Below, piece by piece: positions 35,697-46,793 of a stretch of DNA of 64,000 nucleotides. The position numbers were made by a program, and so were the translations under genes. The stretch comes from Brachynemurus nebulosus (Eukaryota; Arthropoda; Insecta; Neuroptera; Myrmeleontidae): the NCBI GenBank assembly GCA_035578155.1, contig JAPWDM010000008.1, positions 32,634,280 through 32,698,279 of the forward strand, in the 5' to 3' direction. The notes beneath the pieces were generated by a model that saw only the letters and a list, made by a program, of their open reading frames with translations, did no database searches and was not told the DNA's origin. Numbering within the stretch: the first letter of the stretch is position 1; each line of letters opens with the position of its first letter.

Positions 35697-37193
35697 CTGC
35701 CGTGTTGTAGAAAAACAATGTATGTGCATTAATAGTAGAACTGAGAAAATGACGTTCAAAAAATTTAGCATTTTTAAACCTTCGTATTTTTTTCTGGGCC
35801 TACTTTGTGATACAAAGAATTTTTATTTAGTATGAAAATATATAGTATCAATTTTTGATAGAAAACTTATTTTTAGGCAAATACTTTCTATAATTCGCCA
35901 GAAGACGTGCAGATACATACGTTGTTTTCGGTAACTGAAAACAAGATTTTACAAACAATAAACAACGTATGTGAATTATTCATTAAACAGTAAGCAAGCA
36001 CTTACACATACATTACTCTTATTCATTTCTAAAAAAATGGATATCAATTTGGTAAACACAAATAACGTAGGGTAGGGCGGGGCTAGTTGTGCAACTTTTC
36101 ACTTAATCGGTCATAGCTCCTCATCCGTAAGTCCAAATTTATTGTTATGCAGACTGATGTGTAGGTAATTTCTTCCTTTTCTAAAGTCCCCATAGTAACA
36201 TTTTTCTAACAATTCACATTTAAGAGATACAGCTGTTTAAGTGTAGGAAGTCCGACATGCTCAACGCACCCCATAGGTGAGGTAAGTTGAGCATGGGTAT
36301 GGGGTAAATTGAGCAGTTAAAAAATGTAGCCAAACCATGCCTTAGATGTTTATTAGACATAAAATCAAATGATTTTTTGACAGTCAATCTTTTATTTACA
36401 ATGCTTTAGTGACATAATAGTGAAACAAAAAGTAATTTTCTTTGGATATTACATACAGAAAAAAGAATTAACAAAAAGTCAAATTCAACTTAATATTTAA
36501 ACTACCTACAATCTTAAACTTAATATTTGGAATATACGAAGTCTTTTTTTTTTACTTAATATCAGACTTTAACATTTAAGTAATAAATCAAAAAAATTTA
36601 AATTAAAAGAGTAAACAATTAAAACATTAAGTAGATATATTAAGAACTTCATCATCATTGTCACTGTTACAATTAATGCAAACGAAAGTTCTATTGCTCA
36701 ACTTACCCCACTCAGACAATTTGATACAAAAGTGAGGTTATGAAAAAACTGTTTGAATTAGAACCAAATCCTTTCTAGATATCTAAAATATACAAATTTT
36801 ATAAAAGTTTAACACTTATTTGATTTAACATAGATAATAATTGCCTCGTATAGAAGAAATAGTCATTAACAAGAGTTTTTTACTTTTTATACGCAAAATA
36901 AATAAAGCGTGCGGATACGTCACTCGGTCGACAGGTTGCAACTGGCAGTCGCGTAATGAGTTCCCCTCTCTTGCCCGCTTCTGACGCCATTTAATGTATT
37001 AGTGTGCGATGTATAGTTTCTGAGATACGTTCTGATACGTTAAATTTTTTATCAATTTTTTTCTTAATTTAGGAATTAAAATATAACATTTTTTTGGGCT
37101 TAATAGAAAGTATTTGAAATGAGCTATCCAATGGTATTAATAACTCATTTTTGATAAAAATGTCACATACGTTGCTTTTCTATAACACGGCAG
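35697..37193. mobile_element. TIR element, about 1.5 kb, containing a repeated-phrase insert
   Basis: Left CTGCCGTGTTGTAGAAAAAC and, from the right end, CTGCCGTGTTATAGAAAAGC; both continue AATGTATGTG/AACGTATGTG. TA occurs close outside both ends but does not align well enough to call a TSD. Inside, about 36068-36720 repeats GTAAGTTGAGCA / GTAAATTGAGCAG / CTCAACTTACCCC. Confidence 0.65.
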
Positions 37194-37867
37194 CATATGA
37201 AGATGCATGGTAACTGGTAACGGTATTACTGAAAATTTCCTAATTGAGAATTTGCACTGCAGATACTTTTTTTTCCTTGTTTTAAGAAAGTGAATTGCAT
37301 CACAACTTGTACAATGTATCCAACAATATTCAAATTAAAAATCAACACTAACAATAAAACTATGAGCGCACTAAAAAAAAACTATTAATAATAAAAGTTG
37401 TTGATGTTAATTTTAAAAATACAATGCATTGTAATTATTAATTTATTCGTGAATTTTTTCCAAACGACTGAAAAAATTATTTTTTAGTTTTGCTAAAATT
37501 ATCACAGTCCATAGGTAAATAAAAAAAATTTTAATTTAAATTCAAACTGTTTCAACTAATAAAAATTATTTGGTATAATATAAGGCTTATACATAAATGA
37601 GAGTCGAATGAGAGTAATTTGAAATTGATTCGATTCTCTGGTAAACAATTTTATTGTTAGATCGCCAATGGTTCTTAAAACAAAACCCCAACAAAAAATA
37701 ATTATTTAATTTTCAATGGTGAAAGTTTATCTGAAAACATATTTCGACTGAAGATAATCTATATTATATTAATTTACGAAGGAAAAGGTAGATACAACAA
37801 ACACTTTACTGATGTTATTTAATAAAAAATTCATTTAGTACGTTGCAGTTATTCAAAAAAACTGCTT

Positions 37868-38676
37868 AACCTCAACATCCAAAGTAGCAGTTTCACTCCA
37901 ACTCCAAATTGTTCTATACGGTCTACATATTGTTTGGCAAAAAGTTACACCATTTGGAGCGTCGGGTTTTGGGGGGAGGGGGGTAGAAGTAGGCAAGTTA
38001 ACGGTTTTTTTTAAATATTTCGGAAACTATGGGGTTTAGCGTAAAAAGTGTCATGAACAAAAATAATCTACATTAAATTGCGAACGAAAATGGTCCTGTG
38101 CATAATCTTGCTAAAGTGAACAGTTCCAGAGTTACGGAGGGTGTAAAAGAAGCAATTTTTAGTATTTTTAGCCACTACTGCACCTATCACCAGGTGTAGC
38201 AGTGGCTGAATAAGAAGAAGAGTTCGTTCGAGTGGGGGGTGAAAGAAGAATGACGAACACCTGAGTCCAATTATCTACAACGGCACATCCTGCAGCTCCC
38301 GAGGACTTACTTTCCCTCATAGTGTGCGCTTGCAAAAACGAATGCGTCGGTAACTGCGAATGCAGAAAGAGTGGTCTAAACTGCTCAAGCATATGCGGTA
38401 ACTGCGCAGGGCTAGAATGTGGTAACAGGGATACGAACATCATAGACGAAGATTTAGAAGAGGAAGGCGCTATGTTCGAAGAGGACTAGTGGCAATTTCC
38501 TTTTACAAAACACAATCCTGTATAAAAAAACTGACAAAAACCGTCAATTTGCTACTTCTACCCTCCTCACCCCAAAACCCGACGCTCAAAATGGTGTAAC
38601 TTTTTACTAAACAATATGTGAACTGTATAGAACAATTTGGAGTTGGAGTGAAACTGTTACTTTGGATGTTGAGGTT
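37868..38676. mobile_element. Element with long (about 150 bp) inverted repeats around a cysteine-rich gene remnant
   Basis: Left arm about 37868-38017 and right arm about 38530-38676, starting AACCTCAACATCCAAAGTA on both sides and continuing through TTTGGAGTTGGAGTG and CCCGACGCTC blocks. TSD not evident. The roughly 510-bp interior carries the 3' part of a gene (see 38265). Confidence 0.75.
38265..38489 (+). pseudogene. C-terminal remnant of a protein with a CXC-type cysteine cluster
   Basis: Open from just after the stop at 38262-38264 to TAG at 38487-38489, with no start codon, so this is the 3' end of a longer gene. It encodes PAAPEDLLSLI, then a dense cysteine cluster (CACKNEC, CECRKSGLNC, CGNCAGLECGN), then an acidic tail (DEDLEEEGAMFEED). 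The arrangement recalls the CXC clusters of tesmin/TSO1-like proteins and of C-termini I associate with uncharacterised transposon-borne proteins in invertebrates. GC content is clearly higher than the flanks. Its position between long inverted repeats suggests it was cargo or a structural gene of that element. Confidence 0.6.
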
Positions 38677-38837
38677 TGGGTCTAATTGCACCGTACTAAT
38701 TACAAAAAAAATTATTTTAGGCCCTCCGCTCAATACTTACATGTGCAACTGGTTTGCAACTAATTGATATTGTTTATCCGCACACGAGCGCGACTGATTG
38801 TGGATCAGTTTACAGTTTCATAACGTGTAGTACCGTG

Positions 38838-38960
38838 ATGGAAAAATTTTTAGTACCGATTACTGAAGCTAGTTTTGACAACATGTTAAATAATAGTTCA
38901 GATGAAGAAGAGATCGTTGATTGTTATCAATACCACAGACTTCGAAAAGCTGTACAATGA
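38838..38960 (+). pseudogene. Truncated first exon, probable PIF/Harbinger transposase start
   Basis: The ATG at 38838 encodes 40 residues, MEKFLVPITEASFDNMLNNS then an acidic DEEEIVD block, ending at a stop where the element is deleted. Reading inward from the left end, with an early Ser/Asp-Glu cluster, fits the N-terminus of Harbinger transposases. No catalytic region remains, so identification rests on context. Confidence 0.45.
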
Positions 38961-39048
38961 AAATATTGAAAGGAAGGTTATAATTATATAGCACTTCATG
39001 TCTTTTCACCACTTCCACAAATTCAGTGTTCATTGCTTGGTCACTCAT
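38960..39048 (-). pseudogene. Truncated MADF-domain (Myb/SANT-like) protein start
   Basis: The ATG at 39046-39048 reads inward from the inner right end: MSDQAMNTEFVEVVKRHEVL followed by YNYNLP. The pattern hydrophobic-(I/V)-x2-V-x3-H/P-x-L-Y is the first helix of MADF domains. PIF/Harbinger elements commonly carry such a DNA-binding accessory protein facing the transposase. A second copy of this start (MSNQAINTEF) lies at 39328 on the plus strand. Confidence 0.55.
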
Positions 39049-39538
39049 TTTAAAATTAAATATGAAAAAACGTCAAAAATACTCACAAAAGCACTTAAAA
39101 ATTTACAAACCATGCAACCATGTGACTGAAACTGTTTCGTGACCATGCAAACACGGTCGCGTGCGACCACTTAGAATTTGGTCTAAAATCGGTTCCGTTT
39201 CAGTCGAGTCATGAGTGTTTCTTAATTTTCTTAAAAAATTCTCAAGGTCGCCAAATCGTTGCATGCTCAACTGGTTTGAAACTCGTGTTGCAAAACAGTC
39301 GACCTGTGTGCGGAGGGCCTAAGAAATGAGTAACCAAGCAATAAACACTGAATTTTTTGCATTTTGAATTTGAATTTTTTTTAACAACTATTTACAAAAC
39401 TGTAAACTGGTTCAAAATCAGTCACGCTCGTTTGCGGACAAACAATATCAATCAATTGCAAACCAGTAGCACATGTAAATATTGAGCAACTGGTTTGAAA
39501 CTCGAGCTGCAAAACAGTCGACCCGTGTGCGGAGGGCC

Positions 39539-39985
39539 TTACTGTCATGGTACTTGAGTGTGTTTAAAATTTGTGCCAAATGTTAAATAATTCTATGAAT
39601 TATCATTTACATAAGTTTGATTTTAATAATGAAACATAAATATATTTTAAATTTAAATTTAGGTTTGATGACACTGAAAGTGTAATTTTTAAAGGTATTT
39701 AGGAGTGCTGTTCCAAGATGACCATCACTCCTACATACCTCTAAAAATACAGTGGAGCTACACTAAAGTTAAAAAAAATTTGATAAAATTTAGTGAAACT
39801 TAACTTTAGTGAAGCAGACTGGGGTCAATGGCCGGTATTTAATACATGATCGGGACTAAATAATAATTTAAGTCATAGGTGACGTAATAGAGCTAACTAT
39901 TTATTAATTTGGATTCCAGTGGATTAATTGGATTTTATACTAATGTATAAATATCATTAAAAATATTGCTGTTAGAAAGTTCTCC

Positions 39986-39987
<2 letters not shown>
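39539..39987. other. No gene seen
   Basis: AT-rich with a small hairpin at about 39697-39753: GTATTTAGGAGTGC faces CTACATACCTCT, imperfectly. Confidence 0.5.

Positions 39988-40077
<90 letters not shown>
39988..40077. repeat. (TA)n microsatellite, about 45 units
   Basis: Uninterrupted TA run. Frames across it encode only Tyr-Ile. Confidence 0.97.
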
Positions 40078-40081
<4 letters not shown>

Positions 40082-41790
40082 GTATAGAAATTTATTTTTG
40101 TCCCTTGAACGGACAATTGACAAGTACCGCATCTATTTTTCAATCTATGTAAGCAGCTACGATTTGCTTTGGATTCACCAAATTCTCCGAATTGGTTATT
40201 AAGTACCTGGTGTATTTTGGTATTTATTATTTAAATTTATTTATTATATTAAGTGAATAACTGAATTGAGTAAGTAGCCATTTATCAGATCGCTTTGTAT
40301 CCGAAAAAAATTTTAAAAATTCTAGAATTCAACATTTTAGAATTCTTTTTGTATAGAGAAATACTTTTATTAAAAAACACCACTGATTTGTTAACGTTTT
40401 TATGTTTTAAAACTTTATAATTTATGGCTTTATATTTCAGCTCATAAACAATCTTAATTATGTCATGAAGAATAGGTAACTAATATTATTTCCCTTTTTT
40501 GTAATATTTTTGATTTTTCACTTTGAAAAAACATAATTAATAACATTTATGAACTTTAAGCTACAAACGAAGTTCTAAAATTCAGAGAAAGGTTTAAATT
40601 TGAATACTCTTATGACATCCAAACCAATTTCTTTAAATTATACTATATGTAATTGTTTTTTTACTACGCATAAGGCTTTTATAGAATTTATAATATCTTT
40701 GTCTTAAAAATGTATAATGTAATAAAATTGTTTCTGTCTATTTCTATAAAATCCTCTTAACTTTCGTGAGAAAAAAGTGACGTCACTTTACAAAACTGAT
40801 GTTAACTTAACTGAAGTTCTACCGTAAAAATGTTTTGGTAATTAAATAGAAATTTTTATTAAAAGTTATGAATTTTTACAAAGATTCAAATTACTGGAAA
40901 CGCGCCATTTCTTGAAAATGACGTGACATTTTGTAAATAGACATATCGAATTTGAAAATTTTCATCGGCGAAGTAAAATTATGTTTTCTATTAATTTTTA
41001 TTAATTTTCAATTTATATTAGGTATTAATAATCGATCACAATTCAAATAAATACTTACTTGATTTTACTTTGACATTTTATGAATATATGAAAATCTTCA
41101 AGTTATAAAGATTTATACCAACGTTTGATTGTTTTCAAATCGTGACGTCATTAAAATGAGCTTTTTTTGTGCTAATTTTACATTTAAAATTGTATAAATC
41201 TTGTAATTGCTATACAAAAACAGCTTCTAGAATTGTTCTTTATTTCAGCCAAGTACCCTATTTGGAATTTTCTACAAGAATCAACTTCGGTGTTATGCCC
41301 ATGTGATGAAAAAAAAAATGCATCGAATACCTATGGAACTTTTTTGAGTTCTATTGTTGTAATTTTATAAGTTTTATAAAAATTTTATTGCATTATTAAA
41401 TTTAATGGAAAAATGGAATTTAAAATTACTCTATATAATTTTAATAATTTTTTTATTGTTTAGCCGAAACGTGTTGAACCATTCACCATTAGCAGTAATG
41501 TTTTCACGTACCCCTAGTAGTTTTGCAGCATACCCTCAGGGATATGTATATCACATGATGAGAACGGCTACTCTATGTGAACAGTGTCATTAAAGAAAAC
41601 TGTGGGCCCCATTTTAAATTTTAGATCGTTTTACTAAAAGCCCATGACTATTATTCATTGCTTTTATGACCCTCTTAATTTATTAACATTTTTACTTTGC
41701 TTATTGAAAATCTTGCAATTTTCTAATGTACTTACCTAAATATATTCACTAATATAATAAATATTGAGTCTTTCGCGGATTTCTGAATAG
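40078..41790. other. No gene seen
   Basis: AT-rich unique-looking DNA without conserved frames or clear repeats. Confidence 0.55.
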
Positions 41791-41794
41791 GACT

Positions 41795-42060
41795 TTCACT
41801 TTCATGACGCGACTTGAGTCTGCGACTATGGCAAAAATTTGTTTTTAAAGTACCTAGAAACCGAAAATGATATGTGTTTATGTATCAGTACCTACAGTAA
41901 CTCTCCAGTGAATCATTCTATTTTTATGAAATTTGAAGAAAACGTTAGAAGCCACAAGTTCTTCAGCCAGACGCATCGAATATCTAGCCAATGATTTTTT
42001 GGACATTTTTCATCACCGAAAAAAGAAGAAAGTCACATAAGACTTTTGAAACATTGTTCT
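41795..42060 (+). repeat. Interspersed repeat family R1, forward copy
   Basis: TTCATGACGCGACTTGAGTC, GCAAAAATTTGTTTTTAAAG, CTAGAAACCGAAA and TTCTTCAGCCAGACGCATCG, in the same order as the 29.8-kb copy. Confidence 0.7.
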
Positions 42061-42231
42061 AAGTAAGTTGCTGTATTTTGTTTACGCTTTATCTAAATTT
42101 AATTTGTTTACACTAGTTTCTATATTATACAGAGTGTAACTAAAATAAGCCTATTGTCGATTTTATATACAGAATGGAAAAAAATAAATCTCGTACTTTA
42201 CAGGGTAGACAAATTTTATTATATTAGTTAA

Positions 42232-43113
42232 GGAGAGGGTAAGGTTAATTCGTACAAAAAAAGGCATGTTTTTGTTATTTCTTTGTGACGACACAGTTAA
42301 AATCTCTTTATAAAAACCAATGGTACATTAAAGTATATCATTCGAAGAATATTGTATAAAATTTTCACGAAGAAATATCAAAAAATACAGTAATGGCAGC
42401 AATTATGCGAACGTGTCTCGGAAAAAAGTAGAATTTCGGTGCCCCTCATAACTTGGTGCTGGATCATCCGAAATAAAAAAATTAAAGTTCATTCGTTAGA
42501 TAATAGTTTTCCTCAGGTAACGCTGGGAGGGTTTTTCGAAACTTCAATTTTTCACTTTTTTGGAACACTTAGAACGGAAAAACACGATTTTTGCGAAAAA
42601 AAATTGACTAATTTGTTATTGTATTATAAATAAAAATTATTAACAAATTTGAAAAAAACTCTCCAGCGTTACCTCGTAAATTATGTACAGAAATAGTGTT
42701 CAAAATTTCAAATGGATCCGTGCTGTATTTTTGAAGTTATGAGGGGCACCAACTTTGAAAATGTGAGCTGTTGGGAAAACGCTTTAAAGTTTTGAACACT
42801 TAAAAATTCTTGTATAAAACTGATATAGAATACTTACTGCTAAACTAAATTTTGTACCCTACACTGACAAAATATACAGTACAGGTATAAACACGTTAAT
42901 ACTTCCATTGAAATTTCTATAATATAACTGAGAGAGATAGAGATATATAGAGAGTGAAACATCTGCCAGGTAACAACAAAAATGCTTATAACTTCGTCAA
43001 TTTTGCTCCAATCAACTTGAAATTTTGAGACAATATCTTTGAGATATTATGCATTCAGTTAAAAAAATAAAAAGAAATGCAAAAAAAAATTATTTTAATT
43101 CCTTACCCTGCCC
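42232..43113 (+). mobile_element. TTAA-flanked 882-bp element with internal palindrome
   Basis: TTAA at 42228-42231 and 43114-43117. Ends are GGAGAGGGTAAGG and, from the right, GGGCAGGGTAAGG. The middle is also an imperfect palindrome: GGTGCCCCTCATAACTT at 42438 faces its complement at 42734-42750, and AGGTAACGCTGGGAGG at 42515 faces CTCTCCAGCGTTACCT near 42659. An inverted copy lies at 48033-48903. No coding region. Confidence 0.85.
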
Positions 43114-43139
43114 TTAACCCTTTATCATAGTTCATGGGT

Positions 43140-43480
43140 ATATTCAAGTTCAGCTATTACAGCCACTGTCATTGTGGAATAACATCCAGTTTTTACGAAA
43201 TTCGATGAAAACGTTGGAAATACCAATCCATTGGATGAGTTTTTTCTGCCAAACACGTTCGATGCCGGGGACTCAAAACAAATGAAATTTTTACCAAAAT
43301 TTACATTAAAAAGTTTTCTATATTTTTTTACACCATCGGAAAGAAGGGAAAATCATATAAGATGAGTTTTTGAATATATTATTCTGGATAAACTGATTTT
43401 CGAGAAAATATAATTTTTGTAATCGAAAACTAGCTATGTTATGCACGGTGCTGTGACTGACTAGGTCATTTTGTAGAATA
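43140..43480 (+). repeat. Interspersed repeat family R1, forward copy
   Basis: CAGCTATTACAGCCACTGTC, then TTGGATGAGTTTTTTCTGCC, ACACGTTCGATGCCGGGGAC and AGCTATGTTATGCACGGTGC. The block around the tRNA-like box is missing in this copy. Confidence 0.65.
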
Positions 43481-44459
43481 TTACAAATAAATATATAAAA
43501 GATATAAGGAGTTAAGTTCAATATTTCTTAGTTCTAACGTATAGTACACAAAATTAATACTGCGAAGCTCGATCAAAATTTCAATTCATTTATTTGATAG
43601 TTAGTCACTACCATGTCACTACACTAGTGCCCCACCTCCCCTACATATAAAATTTTATCCCCCTCTTTGTTACCTGTTCATTTCAACCCACTTTAAAAAT
43701 ATTATATTCTCCCTTTATCACCTTTGCCATTATTATTACACTTTAAATTCTAAGTACTCGTGAAATGGTTAAATAAATTCAAAACTAATTTTCAAATCGA
43801 TAAATTATACTTTTCATTCGAATGGAAAAACATGAAAATTTTTCGCCGAGTCATGTAAATAAACAATCATATAGACATCATATAAAGGTATAGAATTTCT
43901 CACCCAATGTAAAATATGAACTTACACTATACCCTCTCTACAAGTTACGTGCTCCATTTAAAAATACTCCAAACGATAGGAGCGGGAAGACGGCAGCGAA
44001 AGGGAGCGGGGGCGTCATATTTTATGATCTGTTTCCACCTGCAGTTAAACGTTTAATGATAAATAAACAACGATGACCGCAACAGATAAGGTTATGTATT
44101 TAATTTTCTTTTACTCGCCCACCAGAGCACAGCACAGTGGACTGTGTCCCATCCCCCAGCTCTGTTCATTTTTTAATGACTTTTTATATAACAAGTTTTT
44201 TCACAACGAATATTTACTCTATACTGGCAAGTGGGTCTTTGTTTCTTTGTTGTTCTGTTTGCAAATATTTAATGTAGGAGAAAAGTGAAGAAAATACATT
44301 AAAGTTTTTTCTTTTCATTGTTTTTCATTTGGGTGGTTTATTTAGTGTATTCGGTGTTTTCGGGTGTAATAAATTTTTGAACTTTTGTCTTAAATTGTGG
44401 ACATAATTAATTGTATATTTTTCGAAGTACTTTTACTTAATCTATTATGTGGATCTGTT
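43480..44459. other. No gene seen
   Basis: AT-rich; the 71-codon frame at 44073-44288 has no recognisable features. Confidence 0.5.
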
Positions 44460-44761
44460 CAGGGCCGGATTAACCCTGAGTCCGCCCCTAGGCACCTTGA
44501 AAAATGCCGCCCCTACCTTTTGTTTGAAAAAAAGAAAATCTTGAAAAAAAAAGAAAACGTCAATCACAAATTTTTCTGCACTGTTTTAAAAATTTACCGC
44601 CCCTTCTCTTACCTTTTTTACAAACTTTCTCTTAAAAAAATAAGTGACGAGCAAAAAAAAAACATTAATTACTCATTTTTCTGCCCTATTTTAAAAATTT
44701 ACCGCCCCTAAGAATCTCCCACCTCATGGCCTAGGGTGGCCTATTGGCTAAGCTGGCCCTG
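44460..44761 (+). mobile_element. hAT-type MITE, 302 bp (family H, forward)
   Basis: Perfect 8-bp TSD GATCTGTT at 44452-44459 and 44762-44769. Ends CAGGGCCGGATTAACCCTGA and CAGGGCCAGCTTAGCC (from the right). Inside, ACCGCCCC and CTTTTTTAC / AAGTGACGAGC blocks repeat. It is the same family as 46452-46793, reversed. Confidence 0.88.
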
Positions 44762-44962
44762 GATCTGTTTGTATTTCTACTTATCCGATTTTAATAAAAC
44801 TATAGGCACGAACAATTTCAAAAAAAATTCTTATCTCAGAATAACAGATAAAATAGATAATATATAATTTAAAACATCTAAATAAAGATAACATAATTTA
44901 ACGGTAATCTATATAAAATTTTAAATAGCAGATAATATATTTACAGAAATAATGCCCTAGGT

Positions 44963-45030
44963 CAGTGTTTCTTAACCGTCGGTCCACGTAACGGTGTCGG
45001 GCCGCGGAAGTGCCTCACCGGTTACAACAA
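44963..45030 (+). mobile_element. hAT left-end fragment
   Basis: CAGTGTTTCTTAACCGTCGG, then TCGGGCCGCGGAAG: the CAGTG(G/T)TTCT(C/T)AACC start common to many hAT elements. No matching right end found. Confidence 0.5.
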
Positions 45031-45314
45031 GTTAAAAAAAATGTTCTTAGCGATAAAATTCACAATTTTGTAGTTTTTTTTCCATTGTTTTTTTTTTTTT
45101 TTAAATATTTGTTTTAAAAAAAGAGAACGGCGGGATTAACTTTGTACCAAAAAATAGTTTTTGACTGCAAAAAAATTTTTGTTGGGAATTTAGCTTTTAT
45201 TATTTAGGCACCTAATGGTAAAGAATTAGCCTAATATGGCATAACCATTTTGTTTGAAAAAAAAAAAATTATCAGGCTAACTTGTTGGGGACGTATTTAT
45301 GGTCAATCCAATGG

Positions 45315-46000
45315 TCCTTTCATATAACACGACCTAATGTCATTTCAACTAATAGCGGAAATGATTCCAAACTAAATGAATTCCATTTAAAATTAAAGAA
45401 ATGCTTTTAAACATTTCTCTAATGCTTAAAAAGTGGTCGAAAAACGACACTTCATATTACACGACCTAACGTTATTCTAATTGATGCTTGAATTGCTTGT
45501 AAACCTTTGTCTAATGTTTAAAAAATAGTTGATATTTATGTGAATTGCATGGTAGGCGAAATGGTCGGAAAACGACATTTCATATTACACGACCTAATTT
45601 TATTCTTTAATTAATGACGAAAATGATTCCAGACTACAAGAATTATATTTAACATTAAAGAACTTCTTTAAAACATTTGTTTAACCCCTTTAGCGGCTAA
45701 TCCCGAGCACAGCTCGTCATATGAATTATACAACTTGAATGACTTTCCCAACCTGAACTCGCCTCGTGTGGGTAACTGTAAGATGCTGTTATCTGCTATC
45801 GTAAAAGCATTACTAAAGAAAAAATTATCGAATGAGTACACCATATAATTATGCAACTGAATTAAGTATTTTCGAAGATGAATTTATTTGGATAGTTTTA
45901 CATGAGCCGCTATAAAGGGGTTAATGCTTAAAAAAGTATAGATATTTATCTGAATTACATGGTAGACTAAGTGGTCAGAAAACGACATTTTATATTAAAA
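45315..46000. repeat. Diverged tandem repeat, 118-142 bp units, 3-4 copies, interrupted by a MITE
   Basis: CATAT(T/A)ACACGACCTAA recurs with GACCTAA at 45331, 45473 and 45591; a fourth degraded unit has AAACGACATTTTATATT near 45990. Units share GGTCGGAAAACGAC, GATTCCA(A/G)ACTA and TTTAATGCTTAAAAA blocks. The piggyBac-type MITE at 45685-45920 interrupts one unit. Confidence 0.8.
45685..45920. mobile_element. piggyBac-like MITE, 236 bp
   Basis: TTAA at 45681-45684 and 45921-45924. Ends CCCCTTTAGCGGCT and CCCCTTTATAGCGGCT. Removing the element and one TTAA restores the repeat unit seen in sister copies (a CTAATGCTTAAAAA-like junction), which confirms the borders. Confidence 0.88.
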
Positions 46001-46451
46001 ACGCTTTCTGAATATTTTTTTCGGAGCGATTTTACTTATACGGTCCCTATCCACCGCATAAAAAAAGGTTCAGCTGTATTAGTTGCTAATAATTTCAGTT
46101 CTAGTGTTTTTATATGTGGCAGAAAATTCAAGCGTTGGGACCTGTGCGTGACAGTTGGCAATAAACTGAAATTTGGAAACGGCTTCAGCATACATTTGGT
46201 CTCGACTTCCTGGATTCATGTTGTGGACTATGAAGGTAATAAAAATTTAGGACTAGAGGATCTATAGCCAATGTTTCCTCTATAGTGTGCGCACAGCTTT
46301 TAGAAAGTTAGTGCAGAAAGTTGATGGCTTCAAAAAACATCGTATGAATCAAATCGATTATAATTGGAAAATAAAAAGTAGAGAGAACATTGGCCCGCAA
46401 CCCATATAAACGATCCGCCACTGCATACCACTCTGTGTATAGCATCTCTCT

Positions 46452-46793
46452 CAGTGGCGGATTTCCAGGCTGAGTAGACTGGAGCCTTGGGCGGCAGATT
46501 TTAGGGGCGACAAATTTGGGCCAAAAAGAGCGGCAAAATGTAAAATTTCTTTTTTTGCCCGTCACTTACGTTTTTTAAGAAGGGCGGCAGAATTTCTAGT
46601 AGGCAAATTTTAAGGGCGGCAAAATGTAGAATTTAATTTGTTTTTTTGGCTCGTCACTTACCTTTTTTAATAAGGGCGGTCGATTTTAGGGGCGGAAAAT
46701 TTGGCAAAAAGGGCGGCAAAAAATTTTTTTTAGCTTTTCAGTGGCGGCATTATTACTGAACCTAGAGCGGTACTTAGGGTAAATCCGCCACTG
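46452..46793 (-). mobile_element. hAT-type MITE, 342 bp (family H, reverse)
   Basis: TIR CAGTGGCGGATTT, perfect at both ends. TSD ATCTCTCT/ATCTTTCT (7 of 8). Read from its right end, CAGTGGCGGATTTACCCTAA then GTACCGCTCTAGG follows the left end of 44460-44761. The GGGCGGCA blocks repeat about six times. Confidence 0.85.

Larger units (their letters stand above)
38720..39538. mobile_element. PIF/Harbinger-type element, rearranged, with starts of both element genes
   Basis: TTA flanks both sides (38717-38719, 39539-39541). Ends are GGCCCTCCGC and GCGGAGGGCC. A second right end of the same family lies inside (about 39240-39319, followed by TAA), so an inner copy (38720-39319) has been joined to part of another. 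The 3-bp TWA target, terminal GGCCC and two inward-facing gene starts fit PIF/Harbinger. Confidence 0.75.

Noticed and set aside
44397..44711. 104-codon plus-strand frame
   Set aside because: Overlaps the hAT MITE; its internal sequence repeat is the MITE's own block repeat, not a protein repeat.
45971..46267. 98-codon plus-strand frame
   Set aside because: Composition is unremarkable, it begins in a tandem repeat unit, and no motif supports coding.
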